Source: Streptomyces sp. CB01201
GTDB lineage: Bacteria; Actinomycetota; Actinomycetes; Streptomycetales; Streptomycetaceae
Reading direction: 5' to 3'
DNA: 64,000 nucleotides
Assembly: GCF_002803085.1 (NCBI RefSeq)
Contig: NZ_NNBJ01000006.1
Span: 124,001 to 188,000, forward strand
Part shown: positions 50,466-63,859 of the stretch, one piece after another
Numbering within the stretch: the stretch's first letter is position 1
How the letters are laid out: every line of letters starts with the position of its first letter
Notes under the pieces: model-generated
The model's database searches: none
The model's input: the letters and a program-made list of their open reading frames with translations, nothing else
What the model was told of the DNA's origin: nothing
Position numbers and translations under genes: made by a program

Positions 50466-51321
50466 CGAGATCGAAGTCCCTTCCGATGGTGTCCCAGACG
50501 CTGTCGAACCACATTCGAGCCTGCTGTACCTGCTGGGCTCCACCGGAGGACTCTCCGTCATTGATGGAGTGATGGAAGAGCGTCGTGTCTTTGCCGACCA
50601 GGTCGTAGATCTCGATCGTCTCGCCCTGAGCGACAACCTTGTTCGCCTTGATCGGGTAGTACCCGAAGAAGGCATCCTCGTTGTTGATGATGTAGAGCTT
50701 GAAGAACTGCGTGCCGCTGTGGACGCGTACGTCGACCCTCGTCTCGGTCACCAATCCGAGGTGACCAAGCTCAGCGATGGCGTCCCGAATGCTCCGCGTG
50801 TAGCCGACCATGATGTCGTGCATCCGGTCGCGCAGCCGCTTGTCATCCGCGCCATCCTTCAGTCGGACCGGTGCAGCCTGCGGTACGGCCATGTCCGGAA
50901 CGAGTATCCGCATGGTGATGCTCGATGGAGTCAGCCTGCCGACACGGATCTTGTCGAGCGGTTCTTGCAGGGCACCGTGCAGCGTCTCGCTGGAGAACCC
51001 GGCGAAGTCAATGGTGACGGCACTCTTCGAGAAGGCCTGCTCAACGTACGGGCGCAGTCCCGCCGGCCGTTCGGTCCGGTTGCGTACGTAGACCCCGCTG
51101 CCCTTGCGGGACACGACGAGGCCTTCATCTTCAAGGTCCCGTAGCGCGCGTTGGATGGTCGCCCGCGCGAAGCCGTACAGCTCGGTCAGTTCCTTATGCG
51201 AGGGGATTTTCTCCCCAGGCCCGAGCCTCCTTGTCCGAATTGCCGCGCCCAAGTTGCTCGCTACCTGCTCGAAGGGCGGGCGCTCGTCGTCTGGGTCCAA
51301 GGGCTCGGGAACGAAGGTCAT
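50455..51321 (-). CDS. GntR-family transcriptional repressor (KorSA-like)
   Basis: 288 residues. Winged helix about 15-80: FEQVASNLGAAIRTRRLGPG, IPSHKELTELYGFARATIQRAL and DEGLVVSRKGSGVYV. The C-terminal effector domain is unassigned. pSAM2 controls replication and excision with a GntR-type repressor, KorSA; the divergent promoter beside this gene has three operator-like sites. Likely represses the rep-xis-int operon and its own gene. Confidence 0.88.
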   Translation of the reverse strand: MTFVPEPLDPDDERPPFEQVASNLGAAIRTRRLGPGEKIPSHKELTELYGFARATIQRALRDLEDEGLVVSRKGSGVYVRNRTERPAGLRPYVEQAFSKSAVTIDFAGFSSETLHGALQEPLDKIRVGRLTPSSITMRILVPDMAVPQAAPVRLKDGADDKRLRDRMHDIMVGYTRSIRDAIAELGHLGLVTETRVDVRVHSGTQFFKLYIINNEDAFFGYYPIKANKVVAQGETIEIYDLVGKDTTLFHHSINDGESSGGAQQVQQARMWFDSVWDTIGRDFDLDAH

Positions 51322-51349
51322 GGCTTGAGGATATTCGATGGAACGAGCG

Positions 51350-51438
51350 GATAGCTAGCCAAGTCGGTCAGGCTATTGACATGGCTAGCCAGGTTCCTTA
51401 CTTTAGAGATGTGACCAACCAGGCTAGCCAAGTTGGTC
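51350..51438 (+). promoter_or_regulatory. Promoter with three GCTAGCC operators
   Basis: A near-consensus promoter TTGACA (51376-51381), 17 bases, TACTTT (51399-51404) drives the small-ORF/rep operon. CTAGCC motifs lie at 51350-51369, inside the spacer at 51381-51394, and in a 26-bp palindrome at 51413-51438 (GACCAAC and GTTGGTC around GGCTAGCC). They are the likely binding sites of the divergent GntR repressor. Confidence 0.8.
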
Positions 51439-51451
51439 ATCTGTCCCGGGA

Positions 51452-51491
51452 CGGCGTTCCTACCGCCAAGCAGACGCGCCGCCCCTCTACC
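51452..51491 (+). repeat. Leader repeat, copy 1
   Basis: CGGCGTTCCTACCGCCAAGC and about 20 following bases recur at 51769-51809 with two changes. This copy lies 14 bases before the start codon of the 79-aa gene. Confidence 0.8.
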
Positions 51492-51505
51492 TCAAGGGAG
51501 ATCGC

Positions 51506-51745
51506 ATGTTCGGCAGGTCGAAGAGTTCTGGTGAGTCGGGTGGACCGGCCCGCGCTGTGAAGAACGACGAGAAGACCACGTCGTCTGACGTGCGGAGTTG
51601 GACGCCTCGGCGTGACTGGCACAGCCCGAGCGGGAAGTACGAGACGCGTTGTGATGCGGACGGCTACAGCCTCAAGGGCCTGCCCCGCAGGAAGGACGCG
51701 GAAGCGTTCGCCGAGATCCACAACGCCGAGCGGCACGGCCACTGA
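51506..51745 (+). CDS. Small charged protein of the element, 79 aa
   Basis: ATG 51506 with AAGGGAG upstream. Basic N-terminal part, then RSWTPRRDWHSPSGKYETRC and GLPRRKDAEAFAEIHNAERH. No known motif. First gene after the operator-controlled promoter, so probably expressed when the element is induced. Confidence 0.65.
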   Translation: MFGRSKSSGESGGPARAVKNDEKTTSSDVRSWTPRRDWHSPSGKYETRCDADGYSLKGLPRRKDAEAFAEIHNAERHGH

Positions 51746-51768
51746 CCTGATCTCAGTCCAGCCGGGGG

Positions 51769-51809
51769 CGGCGTTCCTACCGCCAAGCAGACACGCCGCC
51801 CCCTCTACC
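51769..51809 (+). repeat. Leader repeat, copy 2
   Basis: Second copy of the 51452 leader. Here GGCGGCGT (51767-51774) and ACGCCGCC (51793-51800) can pair, with the Cys-rich ORF starting 21 bases after the repeat. It may act as an attenuator or RNA-stability element. Confidence 0.75.
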
Positions 51810-51830
51810 CCTTGAAGGGGAGCCTCCATC

Positions 51831-52178
51831 ATGCCTGCCTCTGCCGTACCCGTGTCGGTCGTCGGCTTACCTTCCGCCAAGCGGGAGCGGATTGTGGTCC
51901 GCTCGTCGCGCGGTTGTCCGTCGTGTGGCGAATGGACCTGCGCCGACCCGGATGACTGCCTGCACCTGCTGATGTCCCTCCCGTGGGGTGACTGCGACTT
52001 CTGCGCTGGCTCCGGATGGGGCGGAGAGGACACTCCGTCGATCTTCTGCGAGTGGTGCGCCGGTTCAGGCCTGCAAGAGTTCACACTCGGCGACACCCCG
52101 CCGCTCTGCACTCGTGCCGCTGAGCGGCTGGCAGCACACATCGACCGCCTGCGGGCCCTGACGGCGGTGGCCGCGTGA
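51831..52178 (+). CDS. Cys-rich zinc-finger-like protein, 115 aa
   Basis: ATG 51831. Contains CPSCGEWTC, CDFCAGSGW and CEWCAGSG, the last two resembling DnaJ-type CxxCxGxG zinc knuckles; six or more cysteines could bind one or two zinc ions. No J domain. Similar Cys-rich ORFs lie before rep genes in AICEs, perhaps as replication or regulation accessories. Overlaps the next gene by 4 bases. Confidence 0.7.
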   Translation: MPASAVPVSVVGLPSAKRERIVVRSSRGCPSCGEWTCADPDDCLHLLMSLPWGDCDFCAGSGWGGEDTPSIFCEWCAGSGLQEFTLGDTPPLCTRAAERLAAHIDRLRALTAVAA

Positions 52179-52387
52179 GCTACTTCGAGGACCCCCTGCA
52201 CGCGGCCGAAGCCGCCGACGAAGACCGCACCCGTGCGATCGCCACGTACCTGGACCGGCACGATGTCCGGCCGCACACCGAGTTCTTCACCGTGGTGGAT
52301 GACGCGATCTACGCGGAGGACTGGGCCAAGCTTCGCGGCCAGTACCCGCCCCTCGGACACGACTACCCGAGGGAGGACGACGCGTAA
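52175..52387 (+). CDS. Small acidic protein, 70 aa
   Basis: GTG 52175 within GTGA of the preceding stop. Acidic protein beginning MSYFEDPLHAAEAADEDRTR, without recognised motif. Translationally coupled to its neighbours; probably part of the rep operon. Confidence 0.65.
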   Translation: MSYFEDPLHAAEAADEDRTRAIATYLDRHDVRPHTEFFTVVDDAIYAEDWAKLRGQYPPLGHDYPREDDA

Positions 52388-52413
52388 CGGTCTTCCCCGT
52401 CGCCCCTGAGGCC

Positions 52414-53811
52414 GTGGCCGGTGTCGCGGCCTCGATGGGCACCGACCCGATCACCCTCGCCGATCTCCTGCGCGTCGCGAACTCGCCGGGCTTCGACCGC
52501 TGGCAGGAACAAGTCCGGCGTACCGGCGGCTGCTCGCACCCGATTCGTCTCCAGGGCCAGACCGTAACCCGAGACCGCGCCAGCGGGGACGTCCTGTACT
52601 CGTACTCCACTGCGGACGAGCCCGGCGGCACGCTCCGGGTCGCGTGCGGTAACCGCCGTGCCTCGCGCTGCCCCTCCTGCGCCTGGACCTACGCGGGGGA
52701 TGTCTATCACCTGATCCGGGCCGGGATCACCGGCGACTCCCGCATGGGTATCCCCGGCGAGATCCGGCACCACCCCGGCGTGTTCGCGACCCTGACCGCG
52801 CCTTCGTTCGGTCCGGTCCACAACCAGCCCGACACCGGCCGCTGCCGCTGCGGTGCCCAACACCCCGATGATGATCCGGCGTTGGGTACGGCCCTTCACC
52901 CGGAGCGGTACGACTACGCGGGGGCGGTGCTGTGGAACAACCACGCCGGGGACCTGTGGCGCCGCTTCACCATCTACCTGCGCCGTGAAGTCGCCGCCCG
53001 CGCGGGCCTGACCCAGACCGCCCTCAAAGAGGCCTGCAGGGTCTCCTTCGGCAAGGTCGCAGAGTTTCAGAAACGCGGCGCCGTGCACTTCCACGCCGTG
53101 GTCCGCCTCGACGGACCCGACGGGCCCGACTCCCCGCCCCCGGCCTGGGCGACCATCGCGCTCCTGGACGCTGCCATCAAAGCCGCTGCCGCTCGGGTCG
53201 CCGTGCCGGTCGAAGCTAAAGGCGACTTCGCCGCCCGGGTTCTGCGCTGGGGCTCGCAAGTCGATGTCCAGGCGATCGGCGGGTTGGCCGGCGTCGAGCT
53301 GACGGATCAGGCCGTGGCGTCATACGTCGCGAAGTACGCCACGAAAGCCGCTGAGGCCACCGAGACGGTGGACCGGCGGATCGGGGAGCTCTGCGAACTC
53401 GACAAGCTGCGGCTGCCCGCCCATACCCGCCGGTTGATCGAAGCCTGCTGGCTCCTCGATGACGCCTACCCGGAGCGGATGCTGGCGCGCTGGGCTCACA
53501 TGCTCGGCTTCCGGGGCCACTTCATGACCAAATCCCGCGCCTACTCCTCGACCCTGACCGAACGGCGCCAAGTCCGCGCGGACTACCGGGCCCGACAGGA
53601 ACGCCGCGAACGTGGACTCCCCGAAGACCTCGACGACGCGGACTGGTCCACGCTCACCCTCGCCCACTGGACCTACGCCGGACAAGGCCACACCCCCGGC
53701 GAATCCTGGCTCGCCGCCACCATCGCCCGCGACATCAAGACCAACCGCGACACCGCACGCGAAGCACTCGCAGACCTGCCCGACATCGACGACATGGAGG
53801 TGTGGGCATGA
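52414..53811 (+). CDS. RepSA-like HUH replication initiator
   Basis: 465 residues from GTG 52414. HUH motif HFHAVV with H225 and H227 in AVHFHAVVRL; candidate catalytic tyrosines Y304 and Y308 in VASYVAKYATKAAE; zinc-like Cys pairs CPSCAW and CRCGAQH. Matches the rolling-circle Rep of pSAM2-type elements, which replicates the excised circle. The stop overlaps xis (ATGA). Confidence 0.88.
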   Translation: MAGVAASMGTDPITLADLLRVANSPGFDRWQEQVRRTGGCSHPIRLQGQTVTRDRASGDVLYSYSTADEPGGTLRVACGNRRASRCPSCAWTYAGDVYHLIRAGITGDSRMGIPGEIRHHPGVFATLTAPSFGPVHNQPDTGRCRCGAQHPDDDPALGTALHPERYDYAGAVLWNNHAGDLWRRFTIYLRREVAARAGLTQTALKEACRVSFGKVAEFQKRGAVHFHAVVRLDGPDGPDSPPPAWATIALLDAAIKAAAARVAVPVEAKGDFAARVLRWGSQVDVQAIGGLAGVELTDQAVASYVAKYATKAAEATETVDRRIGELCELDKLRLPAHTRRLIEACWLLDDAYPERMLARWAHMLGFRGHFMTKSRAYSSTLTERRQVRADYRARQERRERGLPEDLDDADWSTLTLAHWTYAGQGHTPGESWLAATIARDIKTNRDTAREALADLPDIDDMEVWA

Positions 53812-53993
53812 GTGACGACTTCCTGACCGTGCCCGACGTGATGGGCAAGCTCAAGGTCGGCCGGACGGCTGTCTATAACTTGATCCGCACGAAGCGGCTT
53901 CCGTCGATCAAGGTCGGTAGCAGCCGCCGCATCCCGCTGGACGGCTACCGGGCCTACGTCGCTTCGCGGCTTGAGTTCGAGGAGGCGGCCTGA
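53808..53993 (+). CDS. Xis-like excisionase, 61 aa
   Basis: ATG 53808 overlapping the rep stop. Winged-helix excisionase pattern LTVPDVMGKLKVGRTAVYNL followed by KVGSSRRIPLDGYRAYV. Directs Int towards excision. Its last base is the first base of int. Confidence 0.9.
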   Translation: MSDDFLTVPDVMGKLKVGRTAVYNLIRTKRLPSIKVGSSRRIPLDGYRAYVASRLEFEEAA

Positions 53994-55147
53994 TGGCGAA
54001 GCGTCGCCCCAATGGCGGAGGCACCATCACCAAGCGTGCGGACGGCAGGTACCAGGGGGCCGCGTACGTCACGAACACGGAAGGTCATCGGGTCCGGAAG
54101 TACGTGTACGGCAAGACGTACGACGAGACCGCCGAGAAGCTGGGCAATCTCCAGGACCAAGAGCGCAACGGCGTTCCCGTGCCCTCGCGCGCCTGGACAC
54201 TCGGGGAGTGGCTGAGCTACTGGCTTGAGCACATCGTCCGGGAGAACCTGGAGTTCAACACGTACGCCAAGTACGAGTCGAAGGTTCGGCTGTACGTGGT
54301 GCCGCACCTGGGCAAGAAGCCGTTGCCCAAGCTCACCGCTGCTCAGGTCCGCTCGCTCATGGCAGTTCTGAAGAGTGATCAGGTTCCTGCTGCCACCCGG
54401 TTCGAAGTGCTGCGGGTTCTGCGGAACGCTCTCAACCGGGCGATCAAGGAAGAGATCCTGACGCGCAACGTCGCCCGCTTGGTCGACATGCCGAAGGTCA
54501 GCAAGGGCGATGCCAAGCCCTGGAACGCTCGGGAGGCGGTGACCTTCCTGCACTCGGTGCGGGCTCACCGGCTGTACGCGGCCTGCGTCCTGGTGCTCGT
54601 CCTCGGACTGCGGCGAAGTGAGGTCCTGGGGCTGCGCTGGCAGGACATCGACTTCGAGGGCCGCCAGTTCACGCCGGTCAAGCAGGTGCAGCGGGAGCGT
54701 GGACAGCTCGTTCTGAAGGATCTCAAGACCGAGTCGTCTCAGGCGGTACTGCCCCTGCCTGAGCTGTGCGCGCGTGCCCTCGAAGAGCGCCGGTACCTGC
54801 AAGGGCTGGAACGAAAGATCGCGGGAGAGCACTGGGAGCAGGGACCTGGTGCTGATCTCATCTTCTCGGAACGGCACGGCGGCCCGATCGAGCCGCGCGG
54901 CTTCTCCCGCTCCTTTGCCGCCCTCATCAAGCGGGCCGGCGTCCGCACCATCACGGTCCGGCTGGCTCGGCACACCTGCGGCACGCTGCTGGCGTTCCTG
55001 AAGGTGCATCCCAAGGTCGCCCAGACGATCCTCCGGCACAGCCAGATCAGCATGACCATGGACGTGTACACCCATGTGGTCGGCAGTGATCAGCGCGAGG
55101 CTACGGATCTGCTGGCCGAGCTGCTGGAAGATCCACTCATCGGCTGA
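53993..55147 (+). CDS. int: Tyrosine integrase
   Basis: 384 residues. N-terminal arm-binding domain about 10-60, SAM-like core-binding domain about 65-165 and catalytic domain about 175-365. Catalytic residues: R207 in LGLRRSEVLGLRW, K245 in LKTESS, R326 in the box-II region TVRLARHTCG, H349 in LRHSQIS and Y359 in MDVYTHV. The usual box-II HxxR histidine is arginine (R323). Lies 57 bases from the att/tRNA-Ile end. Confidence 0.93.
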   Translation: MAKRRPNGGGTITKRADGRYQGAAYVTNTEGHRVRKYVYGKTYDETAEKLGNLQDQERNGVPVPSRAWTLGEWLSYWLEHIVRENLEFNTYAKYESKVRLYVVPHLGKKPLPKLTAAQVRSLMAVLKSDQVPAATRFEVLRVLRNALNRAIKEEILTRNVARLVDMPKVSKGDAKPWNAREAVTFLHSVRAHRLYAACVLVLVLGLRRSEVLGLRWQDIDFEGRQFTPVKQVQRERGQLVLKDLKTESSQAVLPLPELCARALEERRYLQGLERKIAGEHWEQGPGADLIFSERHGGPIEPRGFSRSFAALIKRAGVRTITVRLARHTCGTLLAFLKVHPKVAQTILRHSQISMTMDVYTHVVGSDQREATDLLAELLEDPLIG

Positions 55148-55163
55148 TGTCAGCCGGAGATGT

Positions 55164-55199
55164 CAAAGACCCCCAACCATGATCGGTTGGGGGTCTTTG
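55164..55199 (+). terminator. Terminator after int
   Basis: Perfect 15-bp arms (55164-55178, 55185-55199), ending TTTG; lies between int and tRNA-Ile and can serve both. Confidence 0.9.
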
Positions 55200-55202
55200 T
55201 AC

Positions 55203-55279
55203 TGGTGGGGCTAACAGGATTTGAACCTGTGGCCTCATCCTTATCAGGGATGCGCTCTAACCAACTGAGCTATAGCCCC
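55203..55279 (-). tRNA. tRNA-Ile (GAT) with encoded CCA
   Basis: Minus strand GGGGCTATAGCTCAGTTGG, anticodon loop CTGATAA (GAT), T-arm ACAGGTTCAAATCCTGT, acceptor TAGCCCC-A and genome-encoded CCA at 55203-55205. Its 3' half is the attachment core, so the gene is restored by the element after integration. Confidence 0.96.
55205..55248. repeat. attachment site repeat within tRNA-Ile
   Basis: 44-bp identity with 48166-48209, spanning the anticodon-loop region to the 3' end of the tRNA gene. Confidence 0.95.
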
Positions 55280-55376
55280 GCCGCGTCTTGCGGGATGTCC
55301 CGCGCGCCGACCTCTGAAGATTAGCGCACGGGACGGCCAGTCCCAAAATCGATAGCCGGACGGCTGTGAACTGCGG

Positions 55377-56012
55377 CTACTCGTCCTCGGCCAGCGTGAG
55401 CTCAACACCGCCCACGAAGCCCGCCGAGAGGTTGTAGATGAACGCCCCCAGCGTCGCCAGCGCCGTGGCCAGCACCACGTCGATCACCGCGATGATCGAC
55501 GTGAAGAGCAGCACCCGCGGCAGCGACAGGAACGACTGGAGGTCGAAGCCATTGGACTCGTTCGAGCCGGTGGCCTCGCTGATCGTGCCGCCGACCGTGG
55601 AGAACACGCCCATCGCGTCCATGACCATCCACAGCACCGCCGCCGCGACGACCGTGCAGAGGCCGAGCGCGATGGACAGCAGGAAGCTGACCTTCATCAC
55701 CGACCACGGGTCGGCCTTGGCCACCCGCAGCCGCGCCTTGCGCGTACGGGGCGTCGTGCGTGCCCCGGTGCGCGGCCGGCGCACGCCCTCGGCGCCGCGC
55801 TGCGGCGCCGGGTAGGCCTGCGGCGGGTGGTAGGGCTGCTGACCGCCGTGCGCCGGCTTCTCGCGCTCGCCGGGCAGAGCCCCGCTCTCATACTCCGCGC
55901 GGCCCTGTGGGCCCCGGGTTTCCGTCACCGTTACCCCCTGGGAGTCCGCGGCAGGGCCACGGGCACCGTTCGCTCCGGAAGCGGCCGCTCCGGCGCCCGT
56001 GGCTCCACTCAC
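55377..56012 (-). CDS. DUF3566 transmembrane protein
   Basis: 211 residues from GTG 56012, three bases after the gyrA stop. Long Gly/Ala/Arg/Pro-rich cytoplasmic N-terminus (1-100), then the DUF3566 core with two helices (about 107-130 and 172-195) starting VAKADPWSVMKVSFLLSIAL. Regularly linked to gyrA in actinobacteria; function unknown. Confidence 0.9.
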   Translation of the reverse strand: MSGATGAGAAASGANGARGPAADSQGVTVTETRGPQGRAEYESGALPGEREKPAHGGQQPYHPPQAYPAPQRGAEGVRRPRTGARTTPRTRKARLRVAKADPWSVMKVSFLLSIALGLCTVVAAAVLWMVMDAMGVFSTVGGTISEATGSNESNGFDLQSFLSLPRVLLFTSIIAVIDVVLATALATLGAFIYNLSAGFVGGVELTLAEDE

Positions 56013-56015
56013 GCT

Positions 56016-58631
<2,616 letters not shown>

Positions 58632-58675
58632 TGCTGGTTCTCAAGTCCTTTCGAAGCGGTCAGCGACAGACCGAG

Positions 58676-61150
<2,475 letters not shown>

Positions 61151-61693
61151 TCAGCCGTAGGTGTCGCCGGGCCCGGTGCTCCCGGGGGCGCGCAGCCTGC
61201 CGTAGCGCTGGGGCGGTCCGCTCGGGCCGTAGACCTTGATCAGCCGGACCGTGCCATGGCCGAGATCGGCGTTGATGCGCGCGACCAGCTGGGGCGCGAG
61301 CAGCCGCAGCTGGGTCGCCCAGGACGTCGAGTCGCAGCGCACGACGAGGACCTTGTCCTCCTTGTCGTACGGACCCGGAACCGTGTGGTTGGCGAGCTCC
61401 TCGCCGACGATCTCCGGCCAGCGGCCGAGCACCCCGGCCACCGCCGTCGGCGTCTCCCAGCCGCTCTCGCTGATCAGCCGGTTGATGGCGGCGCCGAGCG
61501 GCAGCGGATCGCGCCCGTCCGCACGCGCGCCGGACCGCAGCCCGCCGCCCCGGCGCGCCTGGTGCCGCTGCTGTGCGGCCTCGCCGCGCGCCCTGGCCTG
61601 CTCCCGGGCCGCGCGCAGCGCGACCCGCGCCAGGTCGATGCCGGACGCCTCCGGCACCTTCGGCTGCTCGGCGCCCGACGATGCCTCGCTCAT
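61151..61693 (-). CDS. DUF721 family protein
   Basis: 180 residues; ATG overlaps the recF stop (ATGA). Core DUF721 block about 65-165: [55 protein letters not shown] and [12 protein letters not shown]. Always found between recF and gyrB in actinobacteria; may bind nucleic acid, but the role is unproven. Confidence 0.92.
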   Translation of the reverse strand: MSEASSGAEQPKVPEASGIDLARVALRAAREQARARGEAAQQRHQARRGGGLRSGARADGRDPLPLGAAINRLISESGWETPTAVAGVLGRWPEIVGEELANHTVPGPYDKEDKVLVVRCDSTSWATQLRLLAPQLVARINADLGHGTVRLIKVYGPSGPPQRYGRLRAPGSTGPGDTYG

Positions 61694-62811
61694 ACCCGTG
61701 CCACCTCGCCCGCCGCGACCTCGTACCGGGCGCCCGCGAGGATCCCCGGCACGTCGTCGTCCACCGCGGCCGTCACCAGGACCTGCTCACCCGGAGCGAC
61801 CAGTTCCGCGAGGCGGTCGCGCCGCTTGGCGTCCAGCTCGGCGAACACGTCGTCGAGCACCAGGACCGGCTCGTTGCCCTCGGCGCGCAGCAGGTCGTAC
61901 GAGGCGAGCCGCAGCGACAGCGCGTACGACCAGGACTCGCCGTGGCTCGCGTAGCCCTTGGCCGGCAGGTCGCCCAGGCGCAGCAGCAGGTCATCGCGGT
62001 GCGGCCCGGCCAGCGTCACCCCGCGCTCGATCTCCTGCTTGCGCACCTCCGCGAAGGCCGCGATGAGCTGTTCGTACAGCTCCTCGCGGGTGTGCCCGGT
62101 GCCGGGCGCGGACGGCTTGTACTCCAGGGCCAACGGGCCGCCGCCCGGCGCCAGTTGCTCGTACGCCTTGTCGGCCAGTGGCTGGAGCGCGGCGATCAGG
62201 TCGAGGCGCTGGGCGAGCAGCTCGGCGCCGGCCTGGGCGAGGTGCTGGTCCCAGACGTCGAGCGTGGACAGGTCCATGCCACGGCCGCCGTGCCGACGGG
62301 CCATCGCGGCCGACTTCAGGAGGGTGTTGCGCTGCTTGAGGACGCGCTCGTAGTCGGACCGTACGGCCGCCATCCGGGGCGAGCGTGCGGTGATCAGCTC
62401 GTCGAGGAAGCGGCGCCGCTCGCCCGGGTCGCCCTTGACCAGCGCCAGATCCTCGGGGGCGAACAGGACGGTCCGCACAATCCCCAGCACATCACGGGGT
62501 CTGACCTGCGAGGACCTGTTGATACGGGCCCGGTTGGCGCGGCCCGGGTTCAGTTCGAGCTCGATCAGCTGGGAGCGCTCGCCCTGGGTCACGGCCGCGC
62601 GGATCACGGCCCGCTCGGCGCCCATCCGCACCAGCGGCGCGTCCGAGGAGACCCGGTGGCTGCCGAGCGAGGCGAGATAGCCGACGGCCTCGACCAGATT
62701 GGTCTTGCCCTGGCCGTTGGCGCCCACGAAAGCGGTGACGCCCGGGTCGAGCGGAACCTCGACCCGGGCGTACGAGCGGAAGTCGGCCAGCGAGAGATGG
62801 GTGACGTGCAT
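61690..62811 (-). CDS. recF: RecF recombination/repair ATPase
   Basis: 373 residues. Walker [21 protein letters not shown], signature loop [19 protein letters not shown] and Walker [13 protein letters not shown]. Loads RecA at gaps and assists replication restart. Forty-two bases after gnd; overlaps DUF721 by 4 bases. Confidence 0.96.
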   Translation of the reverse strand: MHVTHLSLADFRSYARVEVPLDPGVTAFVGANGQGKTNLVEAVGYLASLGSHRVSSDAPLVRMGAERAVIRAAVTQGERSQLIELELNPGRANRARINRSSQVRPRDVLGIVRTVLFAPEDLALVKGDPGERRRFLDELITARSPRMAAVRSDYERVLKQRNTLLKSAAMARRHGGRGMDLSTLDVWDQHLAQAGAELLAQRLDLIAALQPLADKAYEQLAPGGGPLALEYKPSAPGTGHTREELYEQLIAAFAEVRKQEIERGVTLAGPHRDDLLLRLGDLPAKGYASHGESWSYALSLRLASYDLLRAEGNEPVLVLDDVFAELDAKRRDRLAELVAPGEQVLVTAAVDDDVPGILAGARYEVAAGEVARV

Positions 62812-62853
62812 GGTGTCGCCGACCTCCCCCGGCTTACCTACTGCTCGGTGCGG

Positions 62854-63729
62854 CTACTTGGACTCGACCGCGTGGCCGCCGAACTGGTTGCGCAGCGCGG
62901 CGATCATCTTCATCTGCGGGGAGTCGTCCTGACGGGACGCGAAACGGGCGAACAGCGACGCGGTGATGGCGGGCAGCGGCACGGCGTTGTCGATGGCTGC
63001 CTCCACCGTCCACCGGCCCTCGCCGGAGTCCTGCGCGAAGCCCTTGAGCTTGTCGAGGTGCTCGTCGTCGTCCAGGGCGTTGACCGCGAGGTCGAGCAGC
63101 CAGGAACGGATGACCGTGCCCTCCTGCCAGCTGCGGAACACCTCACGGACGTCGGTGACGGAGTCGACCTTCTCCAGGAGCTCCCAGCCCTCGGCGTAGG
63201 CCTGCATCATGGCGTACTCGATGCCGTTGTGGACCATCTTCGAGAAGTGGCCGGCGCCGACCTTGCCCGCGTGCACCGCGCCGAAGTCGCCCTCGGGCTT
63301 CAGCGCGTCGAAGACCGGCTGGACCTTCGCGATGTTCTCGGCGGTGCCGCCGTACATCAGCGCGTAGCCGTTCTCCAGGCCCCAGACGCCGCCGGAGACA
63401 CCGCAGTCGACGAAGCCGATGTCCTTGATGCCCAGCTCGACGGCGTGCTTCTCGTCGTCCGTCCAGCGGGAGTTGCCGCCGTCCACGACGACATCGCCGG
63501 GGGACAGGAGCTCGCCGAGTTCATCGATCGTGGACTGCGTCGCGGCGCCGGCGGGGACCATCACCCACACCACGCGCGGTCCCTTGAGACTGTCCACAAG
63601 CTCCTTGAGGCTGTGGACATCAGCGACGTCCGGGTTGCGGTCGTAACCGATGACGGTGTGGCCTGCGCGGCGGATGCGCTCGCGCATGTTGCCGCCCATC
63701 TTGCCGAGGCCGACGAGACCGAGCTCCAT
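62854..63729 (-). CDS. gnd: 6-phosphogluconate dehydrogenase (short, NAD-type)
   Basis: 291 residues from ATG 63729 (AAAGGA upstream); a GTG one codon earlier is possible. Rossmann motif LGLVGLGKMGGNM, VVDGGNSRWTDD and catalytic HAGKVGAGHFSKMVHNGIEY. The length fits the decarboxylating short class seen between dnaN and recF in streptomycetes. Oxidises 6-phosphogluconate to ribulose 5-phosphate. Confidence 0.95.
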   Translation of the reverse strand: MELGLVGLGKMGGNMRERIRRAGHTVIGYDRNPDVADVHSLKELVDSLKGPRVVWVMVPAGAATQSTIDELGELLSPGDVVVDGGNSRWTDDEKHAVELGIKDIGFVDCGVSGGVWGLENGYALMYGGTAENIAKVQPVFDALKPEGDFGAVHAGKVGAGHFSKMVHNGIEYAMMQAYAEGWELLEKVDSVTDVREVFRSWQEGTVIRSWLLDLAVNALDDDEHLDKLKGFAQDSGEGRWTVEAAIDNAVPLPAITASLFARFASRQDDSPQMKMIAALRNQFGGHAVESK

Positions 63730-63859
63730 CACATGATCCTTTGACGTTGTGGCGTTTCGTACCCACGTCCGAGCCTACGCCGGGACCCTGGTACACACCT
63801 GCGGGGTCAGCCGCTCAGACGTACGCCCCGGGTGCCCGGGACGCACGTCCTCAAGCCAC

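Larger units (their letters stand above)
48166..55248. mobile_element. pSAM2-like actinobacterial integrative element in tRNA-Ile (about 7.1 kb)
   Basis: Bounded by 44-bp direct repeats, with int next to the intact tRNA-Ile as in AICEs. Cargo in order: lipoprotein, non-coding palindrome, HAD hydrolase, GntR repressor, three small ORFs, HUH Rep, Xis and Int. Rep, Xis and Int overlap head to tail. No FtsK/TraB translocase or Spd genes were found, which is unusual for a self-transmissible AICE. Confidence 0.9.

Noticed and set aside
61573..63744. 723-aa plus-strand open frame across recF and gnd
   Set aside because: Antisense to two conserved genes; no recognisable fold.
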